Assembly (NCBI GenBank): GCA_017617545.1
Contig: JAFZVZ010000001.1
Span: forward strand, 1 to 64,000
Direction: 5' to 3'
Source of the DNA: Lachnospiraceae bacterium
Lineage (GTDB): Bacteria > Bacillota > Clostridia > Lachnospirales > Lachnospiraceae
DNA length: 64,000 bases
Below are positions 34,326 through 44,010 of the stretch, piece after piece. The notes below the pieces were generated by a model. That model was not told where the DNA came from. It searched no databases and worked only from the letters and a program-made list of their open reading frames with translations. Numbering within the stretch: the stretch's first letter is position 1; each line of letters starts with the position of its first letter. A program made the position numbers and the translations under genes.

Positions 34326-34390
34326 GTCGGCAGTTGCATAAAGGTGAAAGTCTATAAGGCCGAAAGGTATCTATTGTGGAGGACAATACA

Positions 34391-35410
34391 ATGAAAATAG
34401 TTGTTACCGGCGGCGCCGGCTTTATCGGAGGAAACTTCATACACTACTATCTGAAAGCGCATCCGGAGGATCGGGTAATCTGTATCGATAAGCTTACATA
34501 TGCGGGCAATCTGTCGACACTTGCACCGGTCATGAACAATGACAAATTCCGCTTTGTCAAGGCGGATATCTGTGACAGAGAGACGGTGTTTGCTTTGTTT
34601 GAGGAGGAACAGCCGGATGCGGTGATCAATTTCGCTGCGGAAAGCCATGTGGATCGTTCCATTGAGGATCCGGAAGTATTCTTACGGACCAACATTCTCG
34701 GTACCGCAACGTTGATGGATGCGTGCAGAGTGTTCGGTAATGTGAGGTATCACCAGGTCAGCACGGATGAAGTGTACGGTGATCTTCCGCTTAATCGTCC
34801 GGATCTGCTGTTTACGGAAAATACACCGATCCATACGAGCTCACCGTATTCCTCGTCGAAGGCGGGGGCAGATCTTCTGGTTCAGGCATACAATCGTACG
34901 TATGGCCTTCCGGTTACGATCTCCAGATGCTCCAACAATTATGGTCCGTATCATTTTCCGGAGAAGCTGATCCCGCTGATGATCGTCAACTGTCTGTATG
35001 ATAAGCCGCTTCCGGTCTACGGGGAGGGGTTGAATGTCCGTGACTGGCTCTACGTTGAGGATCACTGTAAGGCAATTGATCTTATCGTGAGAAAAGGAAG
35101 GATCGGAGAAGTCTACAATGTCGGCGGGCATAACGAGATGCGGAACATTGACATTGTCAAACTGATCATCCGTGAGCTGGGCAAGAGCGAGGACCTGATC
35201 ACGTATGTGACGGATCGGAAAGGACACGATCTTCGCTATGCCATCGATCCTACCAAGATCCATGAGGAACTGGGATGGCTTCCCGAAACATGCTTCGAGG
35301 AAGGAATTAAGAAGACAATAAAGTGGTATTTGGAGAACCGCAGCTGGTGGGAGGAGATCATCAACGGTGAGTACCAACACTACTACGAGAAGATGTACAA
35401 TAACAGATAA
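34391..35410 (+). CDS. rmlB: dTDP-glucose 4,6-dehydratase
   Basis: 339 residues from the ATG at 34391, with GGAGG upstream; a GTG five codons earlier overlies that site. NAD loop VTGGAGFIGGNFIHYYL; catalytic VSTDEVYGDLP and YSSSKAGADLLV; SRCSNNYGPYHFPEKLIPLM is RmlB-specific. It converts dTDP-glucose to the 4-keto-6-deoxy intermediate. It directly follows rmlA. Confidence 0.96.
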   Translation: MKIVVTGGAGFIGGNFIHYYLKAHPEDRVICIDKLTYAGNLSTLAPVMNNDKFRFVKADICDRETVFALFEEEQPDAVINFAAESHVDRSIEDPEVFLRTNILGTATLMDACRVFGNVRYHQVSTDEVYGDLPLNRPDLLFTENTPIHTSSPYSSSKAGADLLVQAYNRTYGLPVTISRCSNNYGPYHFPEKLIPLMIVNCLYDKPLPVYGEGLNVRDWLYVEDHCKAIDLIVRKGRIGEVYNVGGHNEMRNIDIVKLIIRELGKSEDLITYVTDRKGHDLRYAIDPTKIHEELGWLPETCFEEGIKKTIKWYLENRSWWEEIINGEYQHYYEKMYNNR

Positions 35411-35463
35411 CCGTATTTCGGGATGTTTTCATCCGGATTTGCGAGCATGAAAGGAGTATTACC

Positions 35464-36552
35464 ATGTCGGTAAAGGAGTACAATCGTACCAATATCGCGG
35501 AATCGTTCAGCAACCGTGTGTTGGTTATCACCGGAGGGACGGGATCATTCGGATCCACGGTGCTGAAGCATTTTCTGGCGACGGATATCGGCGAGATCAG
35601 GATCTTTTCACGTGATGAAAAAAAGCAGGATTGGATGAGGCATACATTGCAGGCGCAGTATCCCGAATATGCCGGAAAGGTCAAGTTTTTCATCGGTGAT
35701 GTCCGCAACCTGGACAGCGTGAGAGATGTGATGTACAACGCCGACTATGTTTTCCATGCGGCAGCCCTGAAGGAGGTTCCGTCCTGCGAGTTCTTCCCTA
35801 TGGAGGCAGTTCGGACCAACATCATCGGAACGGATAATGTGGTTACCGCGGCTGTGGAAAATAAGGTGCAGCGAGTAGTGTTCCTCAGTACAGATAAGGC
35901 GGCATATCCGATCAACACCATGGGAATGACCAAGGCTGTTGCGGAAAAGATTGTCGGTGCGAGAGCCCAGACTGCATATGATCGCTCGGGGACGGTTCTG
36001 TGCTGCACGAGATATGGAAATGTAATGTGCAGCAGAGGCTCGGTAATACCTCTGTTTATCGACCAGATTAAGAGAAAAGCTCCGATTACGATCACGGATC
36101 CCCAGATGACCAGATTTCTGATGAATCTGGACGAAGCAGTTGATCTGGTTGCCTTTGCGTTCGAGCATGCAGAACCGGGTGATTTGTTTATTCAAAAAGC
36201 AGATGCCAGCACGATCGGTGATCTGGCAGCGGGAGTCATGAGACTTTTCGGTGAGACCGAATGTAAGGTGATCGGCTCGCGACACGGAGAAAAACTCTAT
36301 GAGACATTGATGACCCGTGAGGAGCGGCTGAGAAGTACGGATATGGGGAATTATTTCAGGATCAGTCCCGATGCCAGAGGTTTGAATTATGATAAGTTCT
36401 ATGTGCAGGGAACCGTTCAGACCGAGGGAGACGAAGCGTATACGAGTCATAACACAAACCGCCTGGATGTGGATGGCGTAGTGAAAAAGATAATGACTAC
36501 AGACTATGTCAGGGAAGAACTGGAAGGAAGACCTCATTTGGTTGAGGCCTAA
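35464..36552 (+). CDS. capE: UDP-GlcNAc 4,6-dehydratase/5-epimerase (CapE/FnlA type)
   Basis: 362 residues. VITGGTGSFGSTVLKHFL binds the nucleotide. HAAALKEVPSCEFFPMEAVR is highly specific for CapE/FnlA/WbjB. The catalytic set is STDKAAYPINTMGMTKAVAEK, with M-x-x-x-K replacing Y-x-x-x-K as in this family. It starts UDP-L-FucNAc synthesis with inversion at C5. GAAAGGAG precedes the ATG. It is followed by the CapG-like and CapF-like genes, completing the pathway. Confidence 0.93.
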   Translation: MSVKEYNRTNIAESFSNRVLVITGGTGSFGSTVLKHFLATDIGEIRIFSRDEKKQDWMRHTLQAQYPEYAGKVKFFIGDVRNLDSVRDVMYNADYVFHAAALKEVPSCEFFPMEAVRTNIIGTDNVVTAAVENKVQRVVFLSTDKAAYPINTMGMTKAVAEKIVGARAQTAYDRSGTVLCCTRYGNVMCSRGSVIPLFIDQIKRKAPITITDPQMTRFLMNLDEAVDLVAFAFEHAEPGDLFIQKADASTIGDLAAGVMRLFGETECKVIGSRHGEKLYETLMTREERLRSTDMGNYFRISPDARGLNYDKFYVQGTVQTEGDEAYTSHNTNRLDVDGVVKKIMTTDYVREELEGRPHLVEA

Positions 36553-36576
36553 CAAAAGGATCAGGAGACGAGACAG

Positions 36577-37752
36577 ATGGGTTATCCCGAGTGGAAAGAA
36601 AACGGAAAAATTAAACTGATGATCATCGTGGGAACACGTCCTGAGATCATCCGTCTTGCGGCAGTTATCGGAAAATGCAGAAAGTACTTTGACACCATAC
36701 TTGTCCATACCGGACAGAATTATGACTACAATCTGAACGGGATTTTCTTCAGGGACCTCGGACTGGAGGATCCGGATCTTTATTTGGATGCGGTAGGACA
36801 GGACCTCGGGGAAACAATGGGTAACATTATTGCGTCGAGTTATAAAGCAATGGCTGAAATGAAACCCGATGCGGTTCTTGTTCTGGGAGATACCAACAGT
36901 TGCCTGTCGGTGATCGGTGCGAAACGTCTTCATATTCCCATTTTCCATATGGAAGCCGGAAACCGTTGCAAGGACGAATGTCTTCCCGAAGAAACCAACC
37001 GGAGGATCGTCGATATCATCTCCGATGTCAATCTGGCGTATTCGGAGCACGCCCGCAGGTATCTTGCGGATTGCGGATTGCCAAAGGAGCGGACATACGT
37101 GACAGGATCTCCGATGGCGGAGGTTTTGAGCGCGAATCTGAACGCGATCCAATCGTCAGACGTTCATCAGCGGTTAGGATTGGAAAAGGGAAAATACATC
37201 CTCCTTTCCGCACATCGGGAAGAGAATATTGATACCGAAAAGAATTTTACGAGCCTGTTTACCGCGATCAATCAAATGGCGGAAAAATATGATATGCCGA
37301 TTCTCTATTCCTGTCATCCGAGAAGCCGCAAGAGACTTGAGGCAAGCGGATTTCAGCTGGATCCCAGAGTCATACGGCATGAGCCGCTCGGATTCCATGA
37401 TTACAACTGCCTGCAGATGAATGCATTCGCGGTCGTGAGCGATTCGGGCACATTACCGGAGGAAAGCAGTTTCTTCACGTCCATCGGACATCCCATCCCC
37501 GCGGTGTGTATAAGAACCTCCACGGAAAGGCCGGAGGCGCTGGATAAGGCATGCTTTGTACTTTCCGGAATTGATACCAGAGGTTTGCTGCAGGCCGTTG
37601 ATACGGCAGTGGACATGGTGCGCGAAGAGAAAAACGGCGGCGCCGTTCCGGTTCCCGATTATACGGATACGAATGTTTCCGATAAAGTCGTGAAGCTCAT
37701 ACAATCCTATGTCGGTGTTGTCAATAAAATGGTTTGGCGAAAAGATATCTGA
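36577..37752 (+). CDS. capG: UDP-N-acetyl-hexosamine 2-epimerase (CapG/FnlC type)
   Basis: 391 residues, WecB-like fold. LMIIVGTRPEIIRLAAVIGK opens the domain; VLGDTNSCLSVIGAKRLHIP and HMEAGNRCKDECLPEETNRR carry conserved acidic and histidine residues. SAHREENID and SDSGTLPEESSFF are UDP-binding. In the FucNAc pathway the last step is the 2-epimerisation to UDP-L-FucNAc. It lies between capE and capF. The stop overlaps the upstream leader of capF, so the genes are compactly arranged. Confidence 0.93.
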   Translation: MGYPEWKENGKIKLMIIVGTRPEIIRLAAVIGKCRKYFDTILVHTGQNYDYNLNGIFFRDLGLEDPDLYLDAVGQDLGETMGNIIASSYKAMAEMKPDAVLVLGDTNSCLSVIGAKRLHIPIFHMEAGNRCKDECLPEETNRRIVDIISDVNLAYSEHARRYLADCGLPKERTYVTGSPMAEVLSANLNAIQSSDVHQRLGLEKGKYILLSAHREENIDTEKNFTSLFTAINQMAEKYDMPILYSCHPRSRKRLEASGFQLDPRVIRHEPLGFHDYNCLQMNAFAVVSDSGTLPEESSFFTSIGHPIPAVCIRTSTERPEALDKACFVLSGIDTRGLLQAVDTAVDMVREEKNGGAVPVPDYTDTNVSDKVVKLIQSYVGVVNKMVWRKDI

Positions 37753-37763
37753 AGGTGCAGAGT

Positions 37764-38999
37764 ATGAATATTTTAGTTACCGGTGCAGCGGGTTTTGTCG
37801 GTCGGAATCTCGTTGAGAATCTTAAAAACATAAGAGACGGAAAGAACAGAACACGGGCGAAGATCACGATTGACAATATCTTTGAGTACGATATTGACAA
37901 TACGCAGGATGACCTTGACCGGTTTTGTTCGGACTGCGATTTCGTTTTTAATCTGGCAGGCGTCAACCGGCCCAAGGATCCGGCTGAGTTCAAGGCCGGG
38001 AATTATGGCTTTGCGTCAACATTGCTGGAGACCTTGAAAAAGCACGGAAACAAATGTCCGGTTATGTTGAGTTCATCCCTTCAGGCAACGCTTGCCGGCC
38101 GGTTTGGCACCAGCGAGTACGGTCTGAGCAAACGCGACGGCGAAGAATTGTTCTTTCGCTATGAGAAGGAAACCGGCGCGCAGGTATATGTATACCGCTT
38201 TCCGAACCTTGTCGGTAAGTGGGTAAGGCCGAACTACAACAGTGCGGTCGGAACGTTTTGTAATAACATTGCCAATGATCTTCCCATTACGGTCAATGAT
38301 CCGAGCGTAGAGCTGGAGATGCTCTTTATTGATGACCTGATCGAGGAGATGTACGACGCGATCGAGGGACATCCGCACAGGGCAGAGTATCCCGGAACGG
38401 GGGAGGTTGTCAACGGCATTGAATATGACGGATTGACGCCGAATGCGACGGAGCAGGGACGGTATTGTTACGTGCCGGTGACGCATAAAGCGACACTCGG
38501 CAGGATCGTTGAATTGCTTCATCAGTTCCATGATCAGCCGCAGACGTTGATCATGCCCGCGATACCCGCAGGATCGTTCGAGAAGAAACTGTACAGCATG
38601 TATCTGTCATACCTGCCGAAGGATAAGGTAACATTTGATCTCAAAATGAACTGCGATGATCGCGGCAGCTTTACCGAGTTGTTGAAAACCGTCGATCACG
38701 GGCAGTTCAGTGTTAATATATCCAAGCCCGGGATAACAAAGGGACAGCATTGGCATAATACCAAATGGGAGTTTTTCATTGTTGTTTCCGGACACGGATT
38801 GATCCAGGAAAGAAAAATCGGAACAGATGAGGTCCTTGAGTTTGAGGTGAGCGGAGATAAAATCCGGGCAGTCCATATGCTTCCGGGATATACGCATAAC
38901 ATAATAAACCTGAGTGAAACCGAAAACCTGGTGACTGTAATGTGGGCCAATGAGATGTTTGATCCACAGCATCCGGATACTTTCCGGGAGGACGTATGA
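37764..38999 (+). CDS. capF: Bifunctional reductase/epimerase of UDP-FucNAc synthesis (CapF/FnlB type)
   Basis: 411 residues from the ATG at 37764; an in-frame TTG ten codons earlier lies inside capG and is rejected. Residues about 1-245 are a short-chain reductase (ILVTGAAGFVGRNLVENLKN; EYGLSKRDGEELF). The C-terminal about 150 residues are a cupin: GQHWHNTKWEFFIVVSGHGL carries metal-binding histidines. CapF couples C3 epimerisation and C4 reduction. The fused two-domain layout is family-typical. Confidence 0.93.
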   Translation: MNILVTGAAGFVGRNLVENLKNIRDGKNRTRAKITIDNIFEYDIDNTQDDLDRFCSDCDFVFNLAGVNRPKDPAEFKAGNYGFASTLLETLKKHGNKCPVMLSSSLQATLAGRFGTSEYGLSKRDGEELFFRYEKETGAQVYVYRFPNLVGKWVRPNYNSAVGTFCNNIANDLPITVNDPSVELEMLFIDDLIEEMYDAIEGHPHRAEYPGTGEVVNGIEYDGLTPNATEQGRYCYVPVTHKATLGRIVELLHQFHDQPQTLIMPAIPAGSFEKKLYSMYLSYLPKDKVTFDLKMNCDDRGSFTELLKTVDHGQFSVNISKPGITKGQHWHNTKWEFFIVVSGHGLIQERKIGTDEVLEFEVSGDKIRAVHMLPGYTHNIINLSETENLVTVMWANEMFDPQHPDTFREDV

Positions 39000-39140
39000 C
39001 AAGTGTGATCATAGCGAAACCGAACGCCCCGTTGGGATACTGTCCCGGCAGGGCGTTTTGCGCTCCGACAGCAGTATTTGAAATTCCCCCGCACGATCTG
39101 TGCTGTTGACTATCTGATCGAAACCCGAAGGAGATCCGTA

Positions 39141-40064
39141 ATGAAGACATCAATCGCGATGACAACATACAATGGAAAAAAGTATTTACGGGAACTTCTT
39201 GATTCGGTAAGAACTCAAACGGTACAACCGAATGAAGTGATCATACTGGACGACAGATCGACGGACGGAACGTACGAGCTCGTAAATGAATATATTGCAA
39301 AGTATGGTTTAGGGAACTGGAAGAACAGCCAAAACGAGACGCATCTCGGATGGAAGACAAACTTTCGGGAGGTCTTTAAGAGGTGTTCGGGGGATCTCGT
39401 CTTTCTCTGTGATCAGGACGATATCTGGATGAAAGATAAAGTTGAGGTCATGAAGAACGTCATGGAAGGGAATGACGATATCCGGTTGCTTGTCTCGAAT
39501 TATGAAGTGCTCAATGTAGACCGGAAAGAGAAGATTAAAATCGCGGGGCTGAACAGGAATGACGGTACAGTTGAAAAACCGGAATTTAAAAGCGGCTCCC
39601 TGTCGGTTCTGCGACCGGGATGTACGTATTGTGCCCGGAGAAGCCTGATCGAAAAGCTTTGGGACAGAGATAATATCAATGCGCCGCATGATGCCATGCT
39701 GTGGGCATATGCGGCAATCGAGGAAACGCTCTATTTGCTCAATAGGAAAACGATACGGTATAGGAGGCATTCCGACAGTGCTTCCGCACCGAAATACTCT
39801 TTGCGCAGAACCAGAAGACTCGAAGAAGTCAGTTTTTCCATGGAGATGGAAAAGTTTTTCCTCGAAGAATGCAGAAGAAACGGATATAAAAGAAAAGCCA
39901 AACTGATCGAGGATCGATTGGCGTTTACTTCCGGAAGAAAGAGGATACTTGAAGAGAAGTCTTTGATGAAGATGATATGGTTTCAGATCAGGAACCACAG
40001 GCATTATGTGACAGCCAGAAATATGCTTTCGGATGATTATGTTCTGGCGTTCAGGCAGCGCTGA
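39141..40064 (+). CDS. Family 2 glycosyltransferase (rhamnosyltransferase-like)
   Basis: 307 residues from the ATG at 39141 (AAGGAG seven bases upstream). GT-A fold: TSIAMTTYNGKKYLRELLDS, then EVIILDDRSTDGT, and FLCDQDDIWMKDK containing the D-x-D region. CDQDDIW is frequent in rhamnosyltransferases of this family. It sits between FucNAc and rhamnose synthesis genes, which fits transfer of one of those sugars. The C-terminal 90 residues are basic and may associate with the membrane. Confidence 0.87.
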   Translation: MKTSIAMTTYNGKKYLRELLDSVRTQTVQPNEVIILDDRSTDGTYELVNEYIAKYGLGNWKNSQNETHLGWKTNFREVFKRCSGDLVFLCDQDDIWMKDKVEVMKNVMEGNDDIRLLVSNYEVLNVDRKEKIKIAGLNRNDGTVEKPEFKSGSLSVLRPGCTYCARRSLIEKLWDRDNINAPHDAMLWAYAAIEETLYLLNRKTIRYRRHSDSASAPKYSLRRTRRLEEVSFSMEMEKFFLEECRRNGYKRKAKLIEDRLAFTSGRKRILEEKSLMKMIWFQIRNHRHYVTARNMLSDDYVLAFRQR

Positions 40065-40113
40065 TCTGAACGGATGTCTGATAACGATTGTATATGACAG
40101 TGAGGCGCGTAAT

Positions 40114-41028
40114 ATGAATTTGTTGGTCACAGGGGTTTGCGGTCAGCTCGGATACGATGTTGTCAACGAGGGAGCCGGAAGAGGGCACCGGATTACCGGA
40201 AGTGATATCCAGAGTGAGTATTCCGGTATTGTCGACGGCGCGGCGGTGACAGCAGTCCCCTACATACAGCTGGATATTTCAGATGAAACGGCAGTTCGGG
40301 ATGTCTTCTGCAGGTATCGCCCGGATGCGGTGATCCACTGTGCGGCATGGACGGCGGTGGATGCCGCGGAGGAATCGGATAATCGTGCGAAGGTGCATGC
40401 GATCAATGCGGAAGGTACGGAAAATATAGCAAGGGCAGCCAAAGAATTTCAGGCGAAGATGCTCTATATCTCGACGGACTACGTGTTTGGCGGGCAGGGG
40501 GAGCGCCCGTGGAAACCGGATGACGAGTGTTATATGCCGCTGAATGTGTACGGACAAAGCAAACTTGACGGTGAGCTTGCCGTGAGAAAATTACTTTCAA
40601 AGTATTTCATAGTGCGGACCGCCTGGGTTTTCGGAATGAACGGAAAGAACTTCATCAGGACGATGATCAACCTGGGAAAAAAGAAGGACTCCGTGAGGGT
40701 GGTCAACGATCAGATAGGAACGCCGACATATTCGCGTGATCTGGCGCGCCTTCTGATCGACATGATTGAGACTGAAAAATACGGCTGTTACCATGCGACT
40801 AATGAGGGAGGCTATATCAGCTGGTATGAGCTGTGCACTGAGTGTTATCGGCAATACGGTCTGCGGACACAGGTCATCCCGGTAACAACCGAAGAATACG
40901 GGCTGACAAAGGCGGTGCGGCCGAAAAACAGCCGTTTGGATAAATCAAAACTTTCAGAGGCAGGTTTTCAGCCGCTGCCGGACTGGAACGATGCCGTGCG
41001 CAGATATCTTGAGGAGGCAAAACCGTAA
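40114..41028 (+). CDS. rmlD: dTDP-4-dehydrorhamnose reductase
   Basis: 304 residues from the ATG at 40114; the upstream open extension overlaps the previous gene and is rejected. LVTGVCGQLGYDVVNEGAGR binds NADPH. AAWTAVDAAEESDNRAKVHA and ISTDYVFGGQGERPW followed by YGQSKLDGELAVR are RmlD hallmarks. It carries out the final reduction to dTDP-L-rhamnose. The stop overlaps the rmlC start (TAATG). Confidence 0.94.
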   Translation: MNLLVTGVCGQLGYDVVNEGAGRGHRITGSDIQSEYSGIVDGAAVTAVPYIQLDISDETAVRDVFCRYRPDAVIHCAAWTAVDAAEESDNRAKVHAINAEGTENIARAAKEFQAKMLYISTDYVFGGQGERPWKPDDECYMPLNVYGQSKLDGELAVRKLLSKYFIVRTAWVFGMNGKNFIRTMINLGKKKDSVRVVNDQIGTPTYSRDLARLLIDMIETEKYGCYHATNEGGYISWYELCTECYRQYGLRTQVIPVTTEEYGLTKAVRPKNSRLDKSKLSEAGFQPLPDWNDAVRRYLEEAKP

Positions 41029-41645
41029 TGGGACAGATTATTGTAGAGAAAGATTTGGACGGAATCGAGGGATTGTGTCTGATCACTCCTGCGCTTCATG
41101 ACGATGAACGCGGCTATTTTATGGAATCGTACAGCCGGCGGGACATGGAGGAGGCGGGGTTCAATATATCGTTTGTCCAGGACAATCAGTCCATGTCGAC
41201 GAAGGGCGTGCTGAGGGGACTTCATTTTCAGACAGAGCACCCGCAGACGAAGCTGGTCCGCGTGTTGCGCGGGGAAGTCTTTGATGTAGCGGTTGACCTT
41301 CGCAAAGGGTCAAAGACATTCGGAAAATGGCACGGAGAGATACTTTCGGAGGATAATAGAAAGCAATTTCTGATCCCGAGGGGATTTGCACATGGATTTT
41401 TGGTGCTCTCCGATGTTGCCATATTCCTTTACAAGTGCGATGAGTTTTTCTACGCGAATGACAGAGGCGGAATCGCATGGAATGATCCCGGGATCGGGAT
41501 TCACTGGCCCGGGGTAACCGGCGAATACAAAGGTACCGCGAGTGCAGACGGATACAGGCTGGACGGCATAGAACTGATCATGAGCGAAAAAGATCAGTGC
41601 AGTATGGGATTTGAGGAGTTTTGTTCGGTTCCTGATATGGATTGA
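41028..41645 (+). CDS. rmlC: dTDP-4-dehydrorhamnose 3,5-epimerase
   Basis: 205 residues, slightly longer than the usual 180-190. The cupin core has LRGLHFQTEHPQTKLVRVLR (catalytic His), DLRKGSKTFGKWHG and IPRGFAHGFLVLSD. It converts the RmlB product to the 4-keto-rhamnose that RmlD reduces. Order here is D then C with a one-base overlap. The extra C-terminal 20 residues are unusual but not obviously a domain. Confidence 0.94.
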   Translation: MGQIIVEKDLDGIEGLCLITPALHDDERGYFMESYSRRDMEEAGFNISFVQDNQSMSTKGVLRGLHFQTEHPQTKLVRVLRGEVFDVAVDLRKGSKTFGKWHGEILSEDNRKQFLIPRGFAHGFLVLSDVAIFLYKCDEFFYANDRGGIAWNDPGIGIHWPGVTGEYKGTASADGYRLDGIELIMSEKDQCSMGFEEFCSVPDMD

Positions 41646-41660
41646 GGTGAATATACGGGC

Positions 41661-42887
41661 ATGAGAGTATTATGGATCGCGCATGGATGCTCGCTTCAGG
41701 ACAAGGGTAACAATTCGAGTCTGAGTTCACGGTATGAGTGGGCGTTCTCCGAGTATGCGTCGGAGGTCGAAACGGCTATGGCGTATGCTGCCGACGGGGA
41801 GCATGACGACCGGATTGAGCAGAACGGCATCACATATTATGCCGTACATTCGGATATGTCGGTCGGGATCAGCGAGGAGCAGTGGGAACAGGCGAAAGCA
41901 GAGTTGCTGCGGATCATTGACGATTTTCAACCGGATGTTATTCAATGCTTCGGGGCGGAGTGGCCGTACGGGAGGATTGCTGAGGCAACGCAGGTTCCCG
42001 TTGTCATTCACATGATGGGATTTCTGAACATCTATTTCCTGTCGGTTGATATGCTGTACGGAAGATCCTGCACCGACAGGGAGCGGCTGTCCGTGCGCAT
42101 GCGAAGAGCACTGAGGCGCCTGGTCAAAGGAACCGGTCCTTACGTGCGGTGGGAGGTTCCCAGGGCAGAATCCGAACGCAGGGTTATGGCCGCGAACAGG
42201 TATTTTCACGGCAGGACAGAGTGGGATCGCAACGTTGTAAAGTATTTTTCACCGGGTTCGGAGTATTTTCATGTGGAGGAGCTCGTGAAGCCGTCGGTGT
42301 ATGCCGCAGCGGGGAAGTGGAACCCCTGCCGTGACGGAAAGATCCGCTTATTTACCTGTTCCGCCGGCGATGACCGGAAGGGCAACGATATCATCCTCCG
42401 GACGGCGAAGATCCTGAAGGAACTGATGAAAATCGATTTTGTGTGGAAGGTCGCCGGAAATAAAAAGTTTTTTTCGATGTTTGAAAAGCGCACGGGAATC
42501 CGGGGCGAGGACGTGAACGTTGAACAGATTGGATATGTCGACGATCCGGTTATCGTCGAGGAGTTGACGAAATCGGATTTCTTCATCCATCCGTCCATCA
42601 TCGACAACTCGCCGCATTCGGTATGTGAGGCGCAGCTGATCGGGTGCCCGGTGATCTCGTCCAACGTCGGAGGTCTCCCGCAGCTGGTCAGGGACGGGGA
42701 GACCGGGTGGCTGTATCCGTGTAACGAGCCGCATACGCTCGCTTTTCTGATCGGAAACCTCCGTGAGGATAGGGAGCTGCTGGAGGCAGTTTCCAAACGG
42801 GAGACGGAGATGGCGCTGAAGCGACATGATCCGAAGACAATTACGGGAGAGTTGGTTGACATCTATGAAAGAATCCGACTACATTGA
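41661..42887 (+). CDS. Family 4 glycosyltransferase
   Basis: 408 residues, GT-B fold. The C-terminal half carries RLFTCSAGDDRKGNDIILRT (R/K donor site region), VEQIGYVDDPVIVEELTKSD and HPSIIDNSPHSVCEAQLIGC, then GGLPQLV, the standard GT4 E-x7-E area. The N-terminal domain is less conserved. It starts 15 bases after rmlC and overlaps the next gene by 23 bases. The sugar donor is unknown; GDP- or dTDP-sugars are possible in this context. Confidence 0.87.
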   Translation: MRVLWIAHGCSLQDKGNNSSLSSRYEWAFSEYASEVETAMAYAADGEHDDRIEQNGITYYAVHSDMSVGISEEQWEQAKAELLRIIDDFQPDVIQCFGAEWPYGRIAEATQVPVVIHMMGFLNIYFLSVDMLYGRSCTDRERLSVRMRRALRRLVKGTGPYVRWEVPRAESERRVMAANRYFHGRTEWDRNVVKYFSPGSEYFHVEELVKPSVYAAAGKWNPCRDGKIRLFTCSAGDDRKGNDIILRTAKILKELMKIDFVWKVAGNKKFFSMFEKRTGIRGEDVNVEQIGYVDDPVIVEELTKSDFFIHPSIIDNSPHSVCEAQLIGCPVISSNVGGLPQLVRDGETGWLYPCNEPHTLAFLIGNLREDRELLEAVSKRETEMALKRHDPKTITGELVDIYERIRLH

Positions 42888-44010
42888 TCTGTTCCTGAAG
42901 AATAACGGCAGGTCGATCGAGCGCATCGCGACATGGAAGCGGCTTCGGTGGATGCTGATGCTGAACCGGAAGGCGAAGAAACTGTATTCCGAATACCTGA
43001 ATGAGACCGATCCAGTGAAAAAGAATGAGTTGAGTGCGCAGGCCCTGAATTCCATAGACAACATGCTGATAAACAGGGCGAGGAGACGGTGCAGTATTCT
43101 GAAAGAGGATGTCCGGTTGTTCTTCACGCAGTTCGGAAAAAAAACGTCGATCGATCATTCCGACAGGAGAGTCAAAGATTACTATTCCGTTGTGGTGATC
43201 ACGAAGAATTCTGCCCCGTATATCCGCGAATTCATTCTCTTCTATCAGGCGACCGGCGCCGACAGGATCTATCTGTACGACAACGATTCGACGGACAACC
43301 TGGCGGAGATGATCAAGCCGTTTACGGAGAGCGGATTCGTCGTGTATCGCAGGTGGCCCGGAAAAATCGTTCAGTCAGCGGCGTATCGGGATGCGGTCAG
43401 GCGATCGAAGCGCAGGACAAAATGGCTTGCGATCGTGGATGATGACGAGTTTCTGTTCTCTCCGAAGGGACCCATGCCGGAGCAGCTGCGGGACTATGAG
43501 GACTATCCCGGCGTAGGCGTCAACTGGGTAATGTACGGACCCAACGGTCATGATAAGAGCCCTGCGGGACTGGTCATGGACAATTATACAACAACCTTTG
43601 AGGACGGAGACTGCATCGGCAATCACCACATCAAGAGCATCGTACAGCCACGAAAGGTATCTATGATCCACCATGCGCATTTTGCGGGGTACAAACGAGG
43701 ACAGTACGCGGTTGACGAGAAGAAGGAAACGATCGATAACTACAGCGCGGTCCTGGAGAGGACCGGCAGGGCGTTCACGCCGAAGAATTACCGTGACATT
43801 TTCCGGATCAATCATTATTGTACCAAATCGCTGGAGGATCTGCGCAGGAAGTGCTTGCGCGGATTTCCGGACGGGTCTCCCAATGCGGATTATGATAATA
43901 TGGTGGATGCATTCAACGCGCCCATGGTCGAGGATGTTGCGATTGCGCCGTATGCGGATATTGTAAGGGAAAGGCTGAGTCAGTTGGAGTCATGCGAGAA
44001 AACAAGATAA
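42865..44010 (+). CDS. GT92/Glyco_tranf_2_4-type glycosyltransferase
   Basis: 381 residues from the ATG at 42865, inside the end of the previous gene. After a helical N-terminus of about 105 residues comes YYSVVVITKNSAPYIREFIL and FYQATGADRIYLYDNDSTDN. WLAIVDDDEFLF supplies the D-x-D metal site. A conserved His/Lys region follows (IVQPRKVSMIHHAHF, INHYCTKSLEDL). This layout fits the DUF23/GT92 and Glyco_tranf_2_4 group, rarer in bacterial glycan loci than GT2/GT4. Substrate is unknown. Confidence 0.78.
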   Translation: MKESDYIDLFLKNNGRSIERIATWKRLRWMLMLNRKAKKLYSEYLNETDPVKKNELSAQALNSIDNMLINRARRRCSILKEDVRLFFTQFGKKTSIDHSDRRVKDYYSVVVITKNSAPYIREFILFYQATGADRIYLYDNDSTDNLAEMIKPFTESGFVVYRRWPGKIVQSAAYRDAVRRSKRRTKWLAIVDDDEFLFSPKGPMPEQLRDYEDYPGVGVNWVMYGPNGHDKSPAGLVMDNYTTTFEDGDCIGNHHIKSIVQPRKVSMIHHAHFAGYKRGQYAVDEKKETIDNYSAVLERTGRAFTPKNYRDIFRINHYCTKSLEDLRRKCLRGFPDGSPNADYDNMVDAFNAPMVEDVAIAPYADIVRERLSQLESCEKTR

